The notes under the pieces are model-generated. The model worked only from the letters and a program-made list of their open reading frames with translations. It made no database searches and was not told where the DNA came from. DNA of 64,000 nucleotides, taken from the NCBI RefSeq assembly GCF_000576305.1, contig NZ_BAVZ01000001.1, forward strand, positions 607,130 through 671,129, read 5' to 3'. This DNA comes from Paenibacillus pini JCM 16418 (GTDB taxonomy: Bacteria > Bacillota > Bacilli > Paenibacillales > Paenibacillaceae). This document shows positions 54,143-62,987 of this stretch, piece by piece. A program made the translations under genes and the position numbers. The number at the start of each line of letters is the position of its first letter. Position 1 is the stretch's first letter.

Positions 54143-55498
54143 ATGAATTATCAAACTTATTTTCAAGAAAATCGTGAACAACATATTGGTGAGTTGAAAG
54201 AATGGTTATCCATACCGAGTATCTCGGCATTATCTGAGCATAAAGCAGATGTTAAGAAAGCAGCAGTGTGGATTGCAGAGAAGCTAAACCAAGCTGGTTT
54301 GGAGAATGTGAAGATTCATGAAACTGAAGGTCATCCGATTGTCTATGCTGATCATCTACACGCTCCGGGTAAGCCTACTGTGCTTGTTTATGGGCATTAT
54401 GATGTACAACCGGTAGATCCACTTCATTTGTGGGAAACTCCGCCATTTGAGCCGACGATTCGTGACGGTAAACTGTTTGGTAGAGGATCAACAGATGACA
54501 AGGGACAACTATTCTTACATATTAAAGCGGTAGAAGCTATTCTTCAGCAGGAGAAAGCATTGCCAGTAAATATTAAATTCTGTATTGAAGGTGAAGAAGA
54601 GGTATCCAGTCCTAACCTTCCTGGTTTCCTTGAACAGAATGAAGAGCTACTCAAAGCGGATGTTGTTTTGATTTCTGATACTTCCCTACTTGAGAAAGGA
54701 AGACCGGCAATTTGTACTGGACTTCGGGGTCTTTGTTCTCTAGAGGTTCAAATGAATACAGCGAATACGGATCTTCACTCTGGTAGTTATGGTGGAGGCG
54801 TTCCTAACGCATTGCATGCGATCGTGACACTGCTTAATTCTCTACACGATGAGAAGGGGCGAGTGAGTGTAGCAGGATTCTATGATGATGTACCAGCACT
54901 GACACCGGAAGCTAGAGCAGAGTTTGTGAAGCAGTCTGTTGACGAGGGGAAGCTTCAAAAGGATCTTGGATTAGAGGCCCTCTTCGGTGAGGAAGGATAC
55001 ACATTTGCGGAAAGAACGGGAGCTCGCCCTACGCTGGAACTCAATGGAGTTTACGGTGGTTTTCAAGGCGAAGGTTCGAAAACCGTTATTCCTAAAGAAG
55101 CTCATGCCAAAATTACTTGCCGTCTTGTAGGTAATCAGAATCCACAGGACATTTTAAACAAAATTGAAACTCATATTCACAGCCATGTCCCTGTAGGTGC
55201 TACAGTCACTGTAACCCAGCTTGAAAAAGGGAACCCATTTACAATTGATCCATCTACGCCAATGCTGCAAAAAGCAGCTGAAGCTTATGAGCATGTCTAT
55301 GGCGTTCGTCCTGTATTTACAAGAGATGGTGGGTCTATTCCGATTGTAGAGACGTTCTCTCGTGTCCTAGCTGCTCCTGTGGTATGTATGGGATTTGGAT
55401 TGCCAGATGAGAATCTCCATGCACCAAATGAGCACTTTAATCTTGAAAACTTCGATAAGGGTCTGCTTACAATTGTAGATTTCTTGGGTAGAGTTTAA
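54143..55498 (+). CDS. M20 family dipeptidase/metallopeptidase
   Basis: 451 residues. Metal ligands of the M20 fold: His/Asp in VYGHYDVQPVDP (about 84-95), Asp in GRGSTDDKGQ, catalytic Glu in EGEEEVSSPN, and the late His in LHAPNEHF. A dimerisation domain lies at about 200-340. Cytosolic dipeptidase or related amidohydrolase. AAGGAGGAA precedes the ATG. It has its own terminator and is part of the block that separates trmD from rplS. Confidence 0.93.
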   Translation: MNYQTYFQENREQHIGELKEWLSIPSISALSEHKADVKKAAVWIAEKLNQAGLENVKIHETEGHPIVYADHLHAPGKPTVLVYGHYDVQPVDPLHLWETPPFEPTIRDGKLFGRGSTDDKGQLFLHIKAVEAILQQEKALPVNIKFCIEGEEEVSSPNLPGFLEQNEELLKADVVLISDTSLLEKGRPAICTGLRGLCSLEVQMNTANTDLHSGSYGGGVPNALHAIVTLLNSLHDEKGRVSVAGFYDDVPALTPEARAEFVKQSVDEGKLQKDLGLEALFGEEGYTFAERTGARPTLELNGVYGGFQGEGSKTVIPKEAHAKITCRLVGNQNPQDILNKIETHIHSHVPVGATVTVTQLEKGNPFTIDPSTPMLQKAAEAYEHVYGVRPVFTRDGGSIPIVETFSRVLAAPVVCMGFGLPDENLHAPNEHFNLENFDKGLLTIVDFLGRV

Positions 55499-55529
55499 TA
55501 CTCGTCTATTTATTCTGAACAATAAATTG

Positions 55530-55569
55530 CCGCCAGCGGAATGAAGTAATTCATCTGCTGGCGGTTTTT
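55530..55569 (+). terminator. Terminator of the M20 peptidase gene
   Basis: CCGCCAGC (55530-55537) and GCTGGCGG (55557-55564) with an inner AT-rich helix, followed by T5. Confidence 0.88.
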
Positions 55570-55580
55570 ATTCGAAGCTA

Positions 55581-55640
55581 TTGAAATTTTATTTCAAATA
55601 AAATATAATTTTACTGTAATATAATTTCAAAATTTGAAAT
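55581..55640 (+). promoter_or_regulatory. Promoter with two palindromes before the GNAT-kinase pair
   Basis: TTGAAA (55581-55586) and TATAAT (55604-55609) are 17 bases apart. TTGAAAT-TTT-ATTTCAA (55581-55597) overlaps the -35, and a perfect 17-base palindrome ATTTCAAA-A-TTTGAAAT (55624-55640) lies downstream. These share the TTTCAAA half-site and are candidate operators. Confidence 0.65.
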
Positions 55641-55671
55641 AAATCTTCAAATATACTGGAGGAGTTTAGTC

Positions 55672-56628
55672 ATGAATATTATACCGCTCCATGCTGATTG
55701 GATTAATCCTATATGTGATTTATGGAATCAAGAAATCGGAAGCGCTTTCCCAATGCGAGAAGCATTGCTCCGTCAAAATACGTTTGAAGATGCGAACAGC
55801 TACGTTGCAGGTTCATGGCTTGCTCTGGATGACAATAATACATTGCTTGGATTTGTCTTGACGAAGAAATGGCAGGAAACGGAGCGCGAGATGACTCTAG
55901 GCCTAGGAGGCGGCTGGATATCCGCAATTGTTGTTCGCACAGAAGCAAGAGGAAAGGGGATTGGAAGCCGCTTGCTAGCGCTTGCTGAGGATGCTTTGCG
56001 TGAGGCGGGTGCTGAACATGTCTATATTGGGCGCGATCCATGGCACTATATCCCAGGTATCCCGAAAGATTTCGCCTTAGCTAAACCTTGGTTTGAACGG
56101 CGCGGATATGAATGCCTTCATGAAGTGTTCGACTTAGTAAATGAGAATATTTCAGAAGATTTAATACGTCCACAATATGAGGGCGCCATTTCAAGGCTAT
56201 TGGATGCAGAAGATCGTGAAGAAATGCTTCGCTTCTTCAAGCGTTGTTTTCCAGACCGATGGTATTATGAAGCTCTTAGCTATTGGGAACGCAGCGGTAC
56301 GGGTAGAGAATTTATTGGTTTGTTTGTAGAAGAGGAAATGATTGGATTCTGCCGAGTGAATGACGACAAAGCACCATTGATCGCTCAGAATGTGTATTGG
56401 GCTCCGCTATTCTCCGAACCACTCGGAGGTATCGGACCGCTAGGTGTAGATGATCGTTTTCGAGGAAAAGGCTATGGACTATCCTTGGTCAAAGAAGGCG
56501 TGTTTGAATTGAAGTCACGCGGTATGAAGAATTTAGTGATAGATTGGACGGACCTGGTTGACTTCTATGCCAAGCTTGGTTTTACGAAATGGAAAGGTTA
56601 TGATCTGATCAAAAAACAGCTTCTTTAA
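55672..56628 (+). CDS. Tandem GNAT-domain N-acetyltransferase
   Basis: 318 residues with two GNAT folds. The first has IVVRTEARGKGIGSRLLALAEDAL (about 85-108), the second GVDDRFRGKGYGLSLVKEGV (about 262-281), each with an R/Q-x-x-G-x-G/A acetyl-CoA loop. CTGGAGGAG precedes the ATG. It is followed after 27 bases by a BadF-type kinase, so it may act on an amino sugar, but this is inference from position. Confidence 0.88.
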   Translation: MNIIPLHADWINPICDLWNQEIGSAFPMREALLRQNTFEDANSYVAGSWLALDDNNTLLGFVLTKKWQETEREMTLGLGGGWISAIVVRTEARGKGIGSRLLALAEDALREAGAEHVYIGRDPWHYIPGIPKDFALAKPWFERRGYECLHEVFDLVNENISEDLIRPQYEGAISRLLDAEDREEMLRFFKRCFPDRWYYEALSYWERSGTGREFIGLFVEEEMIGFCRVNDDKAPLIAQNVYWAPLFSEPLGGIGPLGVDDRFRGKGYGLSLVKEGVFELKSRGMKNLVIDWTDLVDFYAKLGFTKWKGYDLIKKQLL

Positions 56629-56655
56629 CGTAAATCGACGAGAAAGGATGACATC

Positions 56656-57645
56656 ATGGCCATTATTGCGATTGATGGAGGGGGAACGAAGACCCTTGGA
56701 ATAGCGGTAAGACGTGATGGAACCGTTATTTCTACGGCTCAGGCGGGTGGCTCCAATATGAATGGTAACCGTGCGGAAGCTTTACATCATATGGATGAAG
56801 TCGTTTCAAAGCTGACTGAAAATATAGTTTCTACTGGTGAAAAAGTCGAATCTTTGTTTGCCGGCTTATCCGGTATTGAGCACGGGAATAATCGCAAGGA
56901 TGCACATATGCATCTGCAGAATGCGCTACCCATGACTACTTCAATAACCGTTGAAAATGATGCGATTACTGCACTTTATTCGGGAACGATGGGTGGGCCA
57001 GGTATTGTGCAAATTGCCGGAACTGGATCCATTACGTATGGAGTTAATGAAAAAGGATTACGCAAGCGCGTAGGTGGTTGGGGATACCTTGTTGGCGATC
57101 CTGGCAGTGGTTATGCCATTGGAAGAGAAGGCTTGATTGCAGCGCTACGGGCATGGGATGGAATAGGGGCACCTACACGACTGATGACACTCATGCTTGA
57201 GACATACTCCTTACAACAAATTACCGAAATTATTCCGATGATCTATGGCGAGTCTTCTCGTCAGCGTATAGCTGCTCTTGCACTTCTGGTTATGAAAGCT
57301 GCAGATGAAAAAGATGAGGTCGCGCAAGGTATCCTGACTGCAGCTGCTTCAGCCATGGGAGAAGCGATCGTGGGACTTCATCGTAATTTGTACGAGTCTA
57401 ACGAAGGAATTGCCACCAAGCCTACCGTTGTGTTGACGGGAGGCATCTTTAAGAGAGCTGATTTGCTATTATCTACTTTAAAAACAACTTGTCTAAGCGA
57501 AGGTTTTGATGGCGATTATATTGTTCCAAAGGTACCGCCTGTGGTTGGTGCTGCTTATGCGGCTATGCGACAAGTTGGAATTAAACTTGATCCTGAATTG
57601 GCTAAGCGCATGGATGAAAATGTGATCATGGCTATTGGTTCGTAG
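56656..57645 (+). CDS. BadF/BadG/BcrA/BcrD-type ATPase, probable N-acetylglucosamine kinase
   Basis: 329 residues of the ASKHA fold. The phosphate-1 motif is AIDGGGTKTLGIAV, phosphate-2 is IAGTGSITYGV with VGGWGYLVGDPGSGYAIGREG, and adenosine is VVLTGGIF. Eukaryotic GlcNAc kinase and bacterial MurK share this family, and MurK-type enzymes recycle wall amino sugars. Paired with a GNAT gene and its own palindrome-flanked promoter. Substrate not proven. Confidence 0.88.
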   Translation: MAIIAIDGGGTKTLGIAVRRDGTVISTAQAGGSNMNGNRAEALHHMDEVVSKLTENIVSTGEKVESLFAGLSGIEHGNNRKDAHMHLQNALPMTTSITVENDAITALYSGTMGGPGIVQIAGTGSITYGVNEKGLRKRVGGWGYLVGDPGSGYAIGREGLIAALRAWDGIGAPTRLMTLMLETYSLQQITEIIPMIYGESSRQRIAALALLVMKAADEKDEVAQGILTAAASAMGEAIVGLHRNLYESNEGIATKPTVVLTGGIFKRADLLLSTLKTTCLSEGFDGDYIVPKVPPVVGAAYAAMRQVGIKLDPELAKRMDENVIMAIGS

Positions 57646-57666
57646 AAGCTATAATTTATAATGAAT

Positions 57667-57715
57667 AAGAGTTGCAACACCTGATAGTAAACTATCGGGA
57701 GTGGCAACTCTTTTA
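57667..57715 (+). terminator. Terminator of the GNAT-kinase operon
   Basis: AAGAGTTGC (57667-57675) and GCAACTCTT (57704-57712) with an inner GATAGT/ACTATC helix, followed by T-rich sequence. Confidence 0.88.
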
Positions 57716-57764
57716 TTATTTTCTATGCAAAATGTATGAGTGAAATGGTTGTCGTTAATTATGT

Positions 57765-58310
57765 TCAGGCGTTTTTTTTTGCAATGGTATTAAAAATATC
57801 ATAACGTTCCTGTGATTCACTTGTCTTATCACGATGTTTATCTAAAAAAGCAGAGATGTGTTCAAAGAACTCCTTAGCCTGTTCGTCTGTAAGGTAGACC
57901 TCTCCATTAATTAAATTAGCTTTAGGGTTATCTACACTGCGAGCATCAAGGAAATTCTGTTTGCTCTTGTCATACAAATCAGATAATAATTTTTGGGTTT
58001 CTGATAAAAAGACGGTTTGCATGTTAGTGTCCATTTCAGAACGACTGATTTGAACCGCACCTTTGAATGCATCGAAGTATTTGGCTGTAATTCCATTAAT
58101 CTGCTTCGTGCTCACTAGCTTCAGTAGTCCGATGCTTTCAAGTTTTCTTGCGTGGTAATACACCTTAGCAGGTACCTCGCCCATTTTATCAGCAATTTCC
58201 TTTACCGTTGAAGGACGTTCAGCTTTTTGAAATCGTTCTAGAATGTTCATACGATAAGGATCAGAATAAATTCGTATTTCTTCTATTGTTTTTAAAACCA
58301 TCTCTTCCAA
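57765..58310 (-). CDS. ArsR-type winged-helix regulator
   Basis: 181 residues from TTG 58310 (GAGGTG 7 bases upstream); TTG 58325 and ATG 58301 are alternatives. A winged helix covers about 10-75: SDPYRMNILERFQ, STVKEIADKMGEVPAKVYYHARKLESIGLL. The C-terminal ~100 residues are helical, as in regulators paired with MFS exporters. It follows the MFS gene on the same strand, after 94 bases, and likely controls it. No cysteine metal site is evident. Confidence 0.85.
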   Translation of the reverse strand: MEEMVLKTIEEIRIYSDPYRMNILERFQKAERPSTVKEIADKMGEVPAKVYYHARKLESIGLLKLVSTKQINGITAKYFDAFKGAVQISRSEMDTNMQTVFLSETQKLLSDLYDKSKQNFLDARSVDNPKANLINGEVYLTDEQAKEFFEHISAFLDKHRDKTSESQERYDIFNTIAKKNA

Positions 58311-58419
58311 TGCACTGCACCTCAATCATTTTTCCCCGCTTCAGGTATGGGAGCTCATTTTCATTAAGCTTATTATAAGTCTCCAGAGCTTAAATCACAA
58401 AGCATGTTTCATCTATGAA

Positions 58420-59704
58420 CTATATACGCATGAAACTTTTCTGAGACAAAAGTAGAAATGCGGGGATGAGAAGAAGCATTCCGAAAATTAAGAACAGGAC
58501 ATGTACGCCAATCCATGCGCCAGCGAAACCTTCAATTAAACTGCCAAGGGGGATCGCACAAGTGCTCACCATGCTCGATAGAGCTCCAATACGTCCCAAC
58601 ATATCTCTAGGGGTTACTTCCATCATGTAAGTTGAAACGGGTGTATTCACGAATGATATGGAAAAACCCATGCCAAAGCAAAAGATAGCAGCTACATATA
58701 AAGGATAAAATGAAATCAACGAGGGAACATATAGAAGGGCAAAATTTAAGCCAAGCAATAGGTAACCAAATACAATGAGAGAGCTTTTCTTGTAATTCAG
58801 AGCCCTTCTGAGTCATCCATAAACTACTGATAATCATACCGACGACAAAGCATATTCCCATAATACTCAGTCCAATAGGTCCCGAATGTAGAATTTTTTT
58901 AACGTAGACAGGCTCCAGGACATTGTACGGGGTTAGACAGAGATTAACAAAGGCCGCAGTAAGCATGGTCATCAAAATGATTTTGTGTTCCCTTACAAAG
59001 GCCATACCTGATTTAAATTGTGTCCAGTAAGAAGTTTGATTAGGCACCTCACCAAGTGTTTCTTGAATGGATGGAGCTTTCACTTCTTCTTCAGGTTGAA
59101 TTCGAACCCATAAAAATAGGGCAGCGGCAGCTATAAAAGTTAAAGCATCAATTAGAATAGCTCCGGAGACTCCGATGAAGGCGATCAATGCCCCTGCTGC
59201 TGCGAGACCGCCAAGCTCAGCTATCCGCGCGGAAGAAGTAGCTAAGGAGTTACCACTAAGAAGTAGTTCCTTGGGAAGAATACGGGGGACAAGCGCCATC
59301 TCAGCGGGAGTTGAGAAACATTCGAAGGAAGAATTGATGAACGTGAAAATAAATAGATGCCATGGCTGTAAGTAACCATTCCAATAAAGAAATGCGGTGA
59401 GCATAACAACAAGACCACGGGCCGTATTGGTACAGATGATGACTTTTTTCTTAGACCATCGATCTACAAGCACACCAGTAAATATGCTGAAAACGATACC
59501 TGGGATGTAATTAATGGCAAACAAGGTGCCCATAAGAAGTTCCGAGCCTGTTATTAAATACACCATCCAGCTATAAGCGACGGAATCGAGGGAGTCACCG
59601 AAGCGGGAAATGATCTTAGCTGTCATCATGTAAAGATAGGGTTTGTGAATCATTAAACTACGGATACCTTGTGCTTTTTGGTTAACAAGAACGGTTTCAC
59701 TCAT
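58420..59704 (-). CDS. MFS transporter (frameshifted in this sequence)
   Basis: ATG 59704 with GGAG 9 bases upstream. About twelve hydrophobic helices. The A-motif region GVLVDRWSKKKVI lies between helices 2 and 3 and typifies the MFS_3 (YfiS-like) exporters. The frame shifts at the run of four A (minus strand) at 58784-58787: removing one A gives LQESSLIVFGYLLLGLNFALL and a 427-residue protein ending at 58420. It is co-oriented with an ArsR-type gene. Substrate unknown; macrolide-like drug efflux is typical of the group. Confidence 0.86.
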
Positions 59705-59729
59705 TATACAAAACTCCATTCGATTTTTA

Positions 59730-59768
59730 TTAACGTTAAAATTATTTTAATGATAAATTTATTTTAAT
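59730..59768 (-). promoter_or_regulatory. Palindrome and direct repeats upstream of the MFS gene
   Basis: A perfect TTAACGTTAA palindrome (59730-59739) is followed by two direct copies of TTATTTTAAT (59742-59751, 59759-59768), 17 bases apart. They lie just upstream of the MFS start and are candidate operators for the ArsR-type regulator. Confidence 0.45.
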
Positions 59769-59834
59769 TACATTTCCTATTTTGGCAAGTGTTTTTTCAA
59801 ATAGCTTGTCTGATGTTGTATTCCTAGAATATAG

Positions 59835-59864
59835 TTGCAAATGATGGCTTGGTTATGCTACAAT
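59835..59864 (+). promoter_or_regulatory. Promoter of rplS
   Basis: TTGCAA (59835-59840) and TACAAT (59859-59864), spacer 18, with an extended -10 TG (TGCTACAAT). Confidence 0.8.
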
Positions 59865-59870
59865 TAATGC

Positions 59871-59967
59871 TGTTGTGTGGAATACGGTGGTCCACTGCGG
59901 ATAATGAACGGAACAAATGAGCTTCCGGGAAGATGCAAGAACACCTGTACGGAAGGAGGAGTCCTAA
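59871..59967 (+). ncRNA. Candidate L19 leader RNA
   Basis: The ~97-base leader between the rplS promoter and start contains small hairpins (GTGG-T-CCAC, and CTTCC-G-GGAAG) and ends in GGAAGGAGGAG. Many Firmicutes carry an autoregulatory leader before rplS. This one is proposed by position and structure only. Confidence 0.45.
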
Positions 59968-60312
59968 ATGAACATCCTACAAGCGATTAGTCAAGAACAA
60001 CTTCGCACTGATATTCCTAACTTTCGTCCTGGCGACACTTTAAAAGTGCACGTTAAGGTAATCGAGGGAACTCGTGAGCGCGTTCAGTTGTTTGAAGGCG
60101 TTGTGATTAAACGTCGTGGTGGCGGAATCGGTGAAACTTTTACAGTTCGTAAAATTTCTTACGGTGTTGGTGTGGAAAGAACTTTCCCAGTCAACTCGCC
60201 TAAAATCGAGAAAATTGAAGTGGCTCGCCATGGTAAAGTGCGTCGTGCTAAACTTTATTATCTTCGTGAACTACGCGGTAAAGCAGCTAGAATTAAAGAA
60301 ATTCGCCGTTAA
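59968..60312 (+). CDS. rplS: 50S ribosomal protein bL19
   Basis: 114 residues. [46 protein letters not shown] is the family pattern, and [22 protein letters not shown] the basic tail. AAGGAGGAG precedes the ATG. L19 sits at the 30S-50S interface. In most Bacillales it directly follows trmD; here 5.9 kb of accessory genes intervene, and it has its own promoter. Confidence 0.97.
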   Translation: MNILQAISQEQLRTDIPNFRPGDTLKVHVKVIEGTRERVQLFEGVVIKRRGGGIGETFTVRKISYGVGVERTFPVNSPKIEKIEVARHGKVRRAKLYYLRELRGKAARIKEIRR

Positions 60313-60374
60313 TAAGCGAACAACGTGGGAGGCTTGATTTCAAGCCCTTTTCGTTTTACGATTAGAAGGGTAGG

Positions 60375-60399
60375 AGCTCCGTAAGGAGCTTTTCTTTTC
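60375..60399 (+). terminator. Terminator of rplS
   Basis: AGCTCC and GGAGCT (60375-60380, 60385-60390) around GTAA, followed by TTTTCTTTTC. Confidence 0.8.
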
Positions 60400-60451
60400 T
60401 GCAAAATAACCCGTATTTGTGGGCAATTCATGTATAAGAGGACGGTGAAGT

Positions 60452-61078
60452 ATGGAGCAGAATATTGAGCAGCATGATGTGGAAATAAATAAACAAAATC
60501 AGAATGATAAACCATCCAAAAAGAGTAAGAATGAGATTGTGGAATGGCTGAAAGCTATTGTGATTGCATTAGTTCTCGTAGCTCTCATACGTTGGCTTCT
60601 TTTTAAGCCGTTTATTGTGGATGGTCCTTCCATGCAACCAAACTTTCATACGGATGAACGTGTTATTGTAAATGAAATTTTATACGATATTCGGGCTCCG
60701 CATCGCGGCGAAGTCATTGTATTCCATGTTCCTTCGGAAGGTAGAGATTTCATTAAGCGGGTTATTGGTGTAGCTGGAGATACGGTCAAGGTTGAAGGCG
60801 ATACAGTAACGGTAAATGGAAAGCCTGTTAGTGAAACTTACATACAGGGTGCTATTGATAGCAAACATACTGCCGGACAATTGTACAACGATAAAAATTT
60901 TCCCAACAGCACGTTTCCAAACGGCAAAGTACCTGAAGGACATGTATTTGTTATGGGCGATAACCGCTCGAACAGTACAGACAGCCGGATGATCGGTTAT
61001 GTACCTCTTGGTGATATCGTAGGACGGGCGGATCTTATTTTCTGGCCGATTAAAGATATCCACTGGATTAAACATTAG
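60452..61078 (+). CDS. lepB: Signal peptidase I
   Basis: 208 residues. Charged N-terminal tail, one transmembrane helix at about 33-52 (KAIVIALVLVALIRWLLF), Ser60 in VDGPSMQPNF (nucleophile) and Lys102 in RDFIKRVIGVAGD (general base). MGDNRSNSTDSR is the conserved box E. Removes signal peptides on the outer membrane face. The ATG follows a GGACGG-type weak ribosome site. Confidence 0.95.
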   Translation: MEQNIEQHDVEINKQNQNDKPSKKSKNEIVEWLKAIVIALVLVALIRWLLFKPFIVDGPSMQPNFHTDERVIVNEILYDIRAPHRGEVIVFHVPSEGRDFIKRVIGVAGDTVKVEGDTVTVNGKPVSETYIQGAIDSKHTAGQLYNDKNFPNSTFPNGKVPEGHVFVMGDNRSNSTDSRMIGYVPLGDIVGRADLIFWPIKDIHWIKH

Positions 61079-61139
61079 TCTTCAAGTGAATGATGAATGA
61101 TAACAGCTGTTTGCGGATTTATAGAATGAGGTGATGACG

Positions 61140-62006
61140 GTGACAATTCAATGGTTTCCTGGTCATATGACTAGAGCTCGCCGCCAAATTCAAGACAAAT
61201 TAAAGCTGATCGATGTGGTCATCGAGTTAATTGATGCACGTCTTCCGCTGTCCAGCCGTAATCCCATGATTGATGAGATATTACTGGGGAAACCGCGTCT
61301 AATTATTATGAATAAGGCGGATCTAGCTGACCCAGAGGTAACGAAGCAATGGCAGGATTATTTTAAGGCAGAGGGACAAGTTGCTTTTCCAGTTGATGCT
61401 TACACGGGAACGGGCGTAAAAGATATCCCCAATCAATTGAAGATTTTGCTAAAAGAGAAAATTGATCGCCAGATTTCAAAAGGGATAAATCCACGTGCAA
61501 TTCGAGCGCTAATTGTTGGGATTCCGAATGTGGGTAAATCAACGCTTATTAACCGCCTTGCTGGGCGTAACATTGCTATAACAGGTGATCGACCTGGTGT
61601 AACGAAAGGTCAACAATGGATTAGGGTTGGTGGAGTTATTGAGTTATTGGATACTCCGGGTATACTTTGGCCTAAATTTGAAGACCAAAATGTAGGTTAT
61701 CGATTAGCTGTAACGGGTGCTATTAAAGAAGAAATCCTCAATGTTGAGGATATCGCCTTTTTCGCCGTCAAATATTTGACTAGTTATTATTGGGAGTCAT
61801 TTCAAGAGCGCTTTGAGCTGCCCGTGGACATGCCGCATAATCCGGATGAAACCGATGATGTTGTTGCCATTATGGAGGCAGTAGGTCGTAAACGGGGTTG
61901 TCTCATGAGTGGTGGGCGAGTGGATTTAGAGAAATCATCTAAGCTGCTTTTGCGAGAATTACGTGCAGGTAAAATGGGTAGATTCTCAATGGAAGCACCT
62001 TATTAG
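61140..62006 (+). CDS. rbgA: Ribosome biogenesis GTPase RbgA
   Basis: 288 residues (YlqF) from GTG 61140, giving the usual [16 protein letters not shown] start; GAGGTGAT is just upstream. It is a circularly permuted GTPase: G4 (NKAD, about 55-61) comes before G1 ([12 protein letters not shown], about 124-135) and G3 (DTPG). The C-terminal domain is helical. Completes late 50S assembly, bringing in L16. Same neighbourhood (rplS-lepB-rbgA-rnhB) as in relatives. Confidence 0.96.
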   Translation: MTIQWFPGHMTRARRQIQDKLKLIDVVIELIDARLPLSSRNPMIDEILLGKPRLIIMNKADLADPEVTKQWQDYFKAEGQVAFPVDAYTGTGVKDIPNQLKILLKEKIDRQISKGINPRAIRALIVGIPNVGKSTLINRLAGRNIAITGDRPGVTKGQQWIRVGGVIELLDTPGILWPKFEDQNVGYRLAVTGAIKEEILNVEDIAFFAVKYLTSYYWESFQERFELPVDMPHNPDETDDVVAIMEAVGRKRGCLMSGGRVDLEKSSKLLLRELRAGKMGRFSMEAPY

Positions 62007-62018
62007 TTATTAGGAATG

Positions 62019-62045
62019 AAGCCACCTGTGGGTGGCTTTTTTTAT
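62019..62045 (+). terminator. Terminator of rbgA
   Basis: AAGCCACC (62019-62026) and GGTGGCTT (62031-62038) around TGTG, followed by T8. The following 230 bases to rnhB hold no gene that I can see. Confidence 0.9.
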
Positions 62046-62276
62046 TGCGATATGATGGACAAAGGCTATAAGGAGTTGGATGTAAGGTGCGGGCGATTGT
62101 GGTAATCTAAAGTGGAAATACTCGTCCTAATAATAAACAAAGAATTCAGACATCTCAGGATAAAGAAATTATAAAGTCTGGATTGGTTCATAAGGCTCCT
62201 CATGATTCTAAAAAAAGTTGAAAATAATATTAAGTTAAACATGATCATATATCATGACAATGGCAAGGAGGATAAT

Positions 62277-62896
62277 GTGACAGAACTACTTAAATATGAA
62301 CAACAATATTGGGAGCAATCATATGAATATATTGCAGGCATAGATGAAGTTGGCCGAGGTTGCCTATTTGGGGATGTGGTAGCTGCGGCAGTTATTTTGC
62401 CCGTTGGTCTAGAACTTGAAGGAGTCAACGACTCTAAGAAACTGAGTGAGAAGAAGCGTGAGCTTTTATATGACATCATTATGGATCAGGCTGTAGCTAT
62501 CTCCGTTGGTTACGTTGATGCGGAAACAATAGATCGAATCAATATTAAGCAAGCTGCGCGTGAAGCGATGAAGAAGGCTGTGCTGGGGTTGTCTATTCAA
62601 CCTGACTATTTACTTGTCGACGCTGAAAAGGTGGATGTGAATATTCCACAGTTATCGATTATTAAAGGGGATGCGAATAGCCAATCGATTGCGGCTGCAT
62701 CTATTATTGCCAAGGTAACACGCGACCGATTATGCCAAGGGTCATGGGAAGCTATGTTTCCCGAGTATGGAATTGCCATACATAAAGGTATGCAACTAAA
62801 CTGCATCGTGAACAAATTGCTGCACTAGGGCCTACACCCATGCATCGTCGTAGTTTTCTGTCTAATGTTCAGGTTGTTCAACAAACGCTATTTTAA
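62277..62896 (+). CDS. rnhB: Ribonuclease HII (frameshifted in this sequence)
   Basis: GTG 62277 with AAGGAGGA 5 bases upstream. AGIDEVGRGCLFGDVVAAAVIL has the catalytic Asp and Glu, NDSKKLSEKKRE the substrate-binding lysines, VDAEKVD and SIIAKVTRDR the other active-site parts. The frame goes wrong at GGT 62787-62789. GGTT restores [26 protein letters not shown] and extends the protein to TAA 62894-62896, 206 residues. It removes RNA from DNA hybrids and single ribonucleotides from DNA. Confidence 0.93.
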
Positions 62897-62987
62897 TCGT
62901 TTCATAGATATAATTATGCTATTCTTCACGCATCGCTCGCGTAGCCGATAAATAGAGAAAAGGATGAACGATAAAGGAGAGGGAGAC

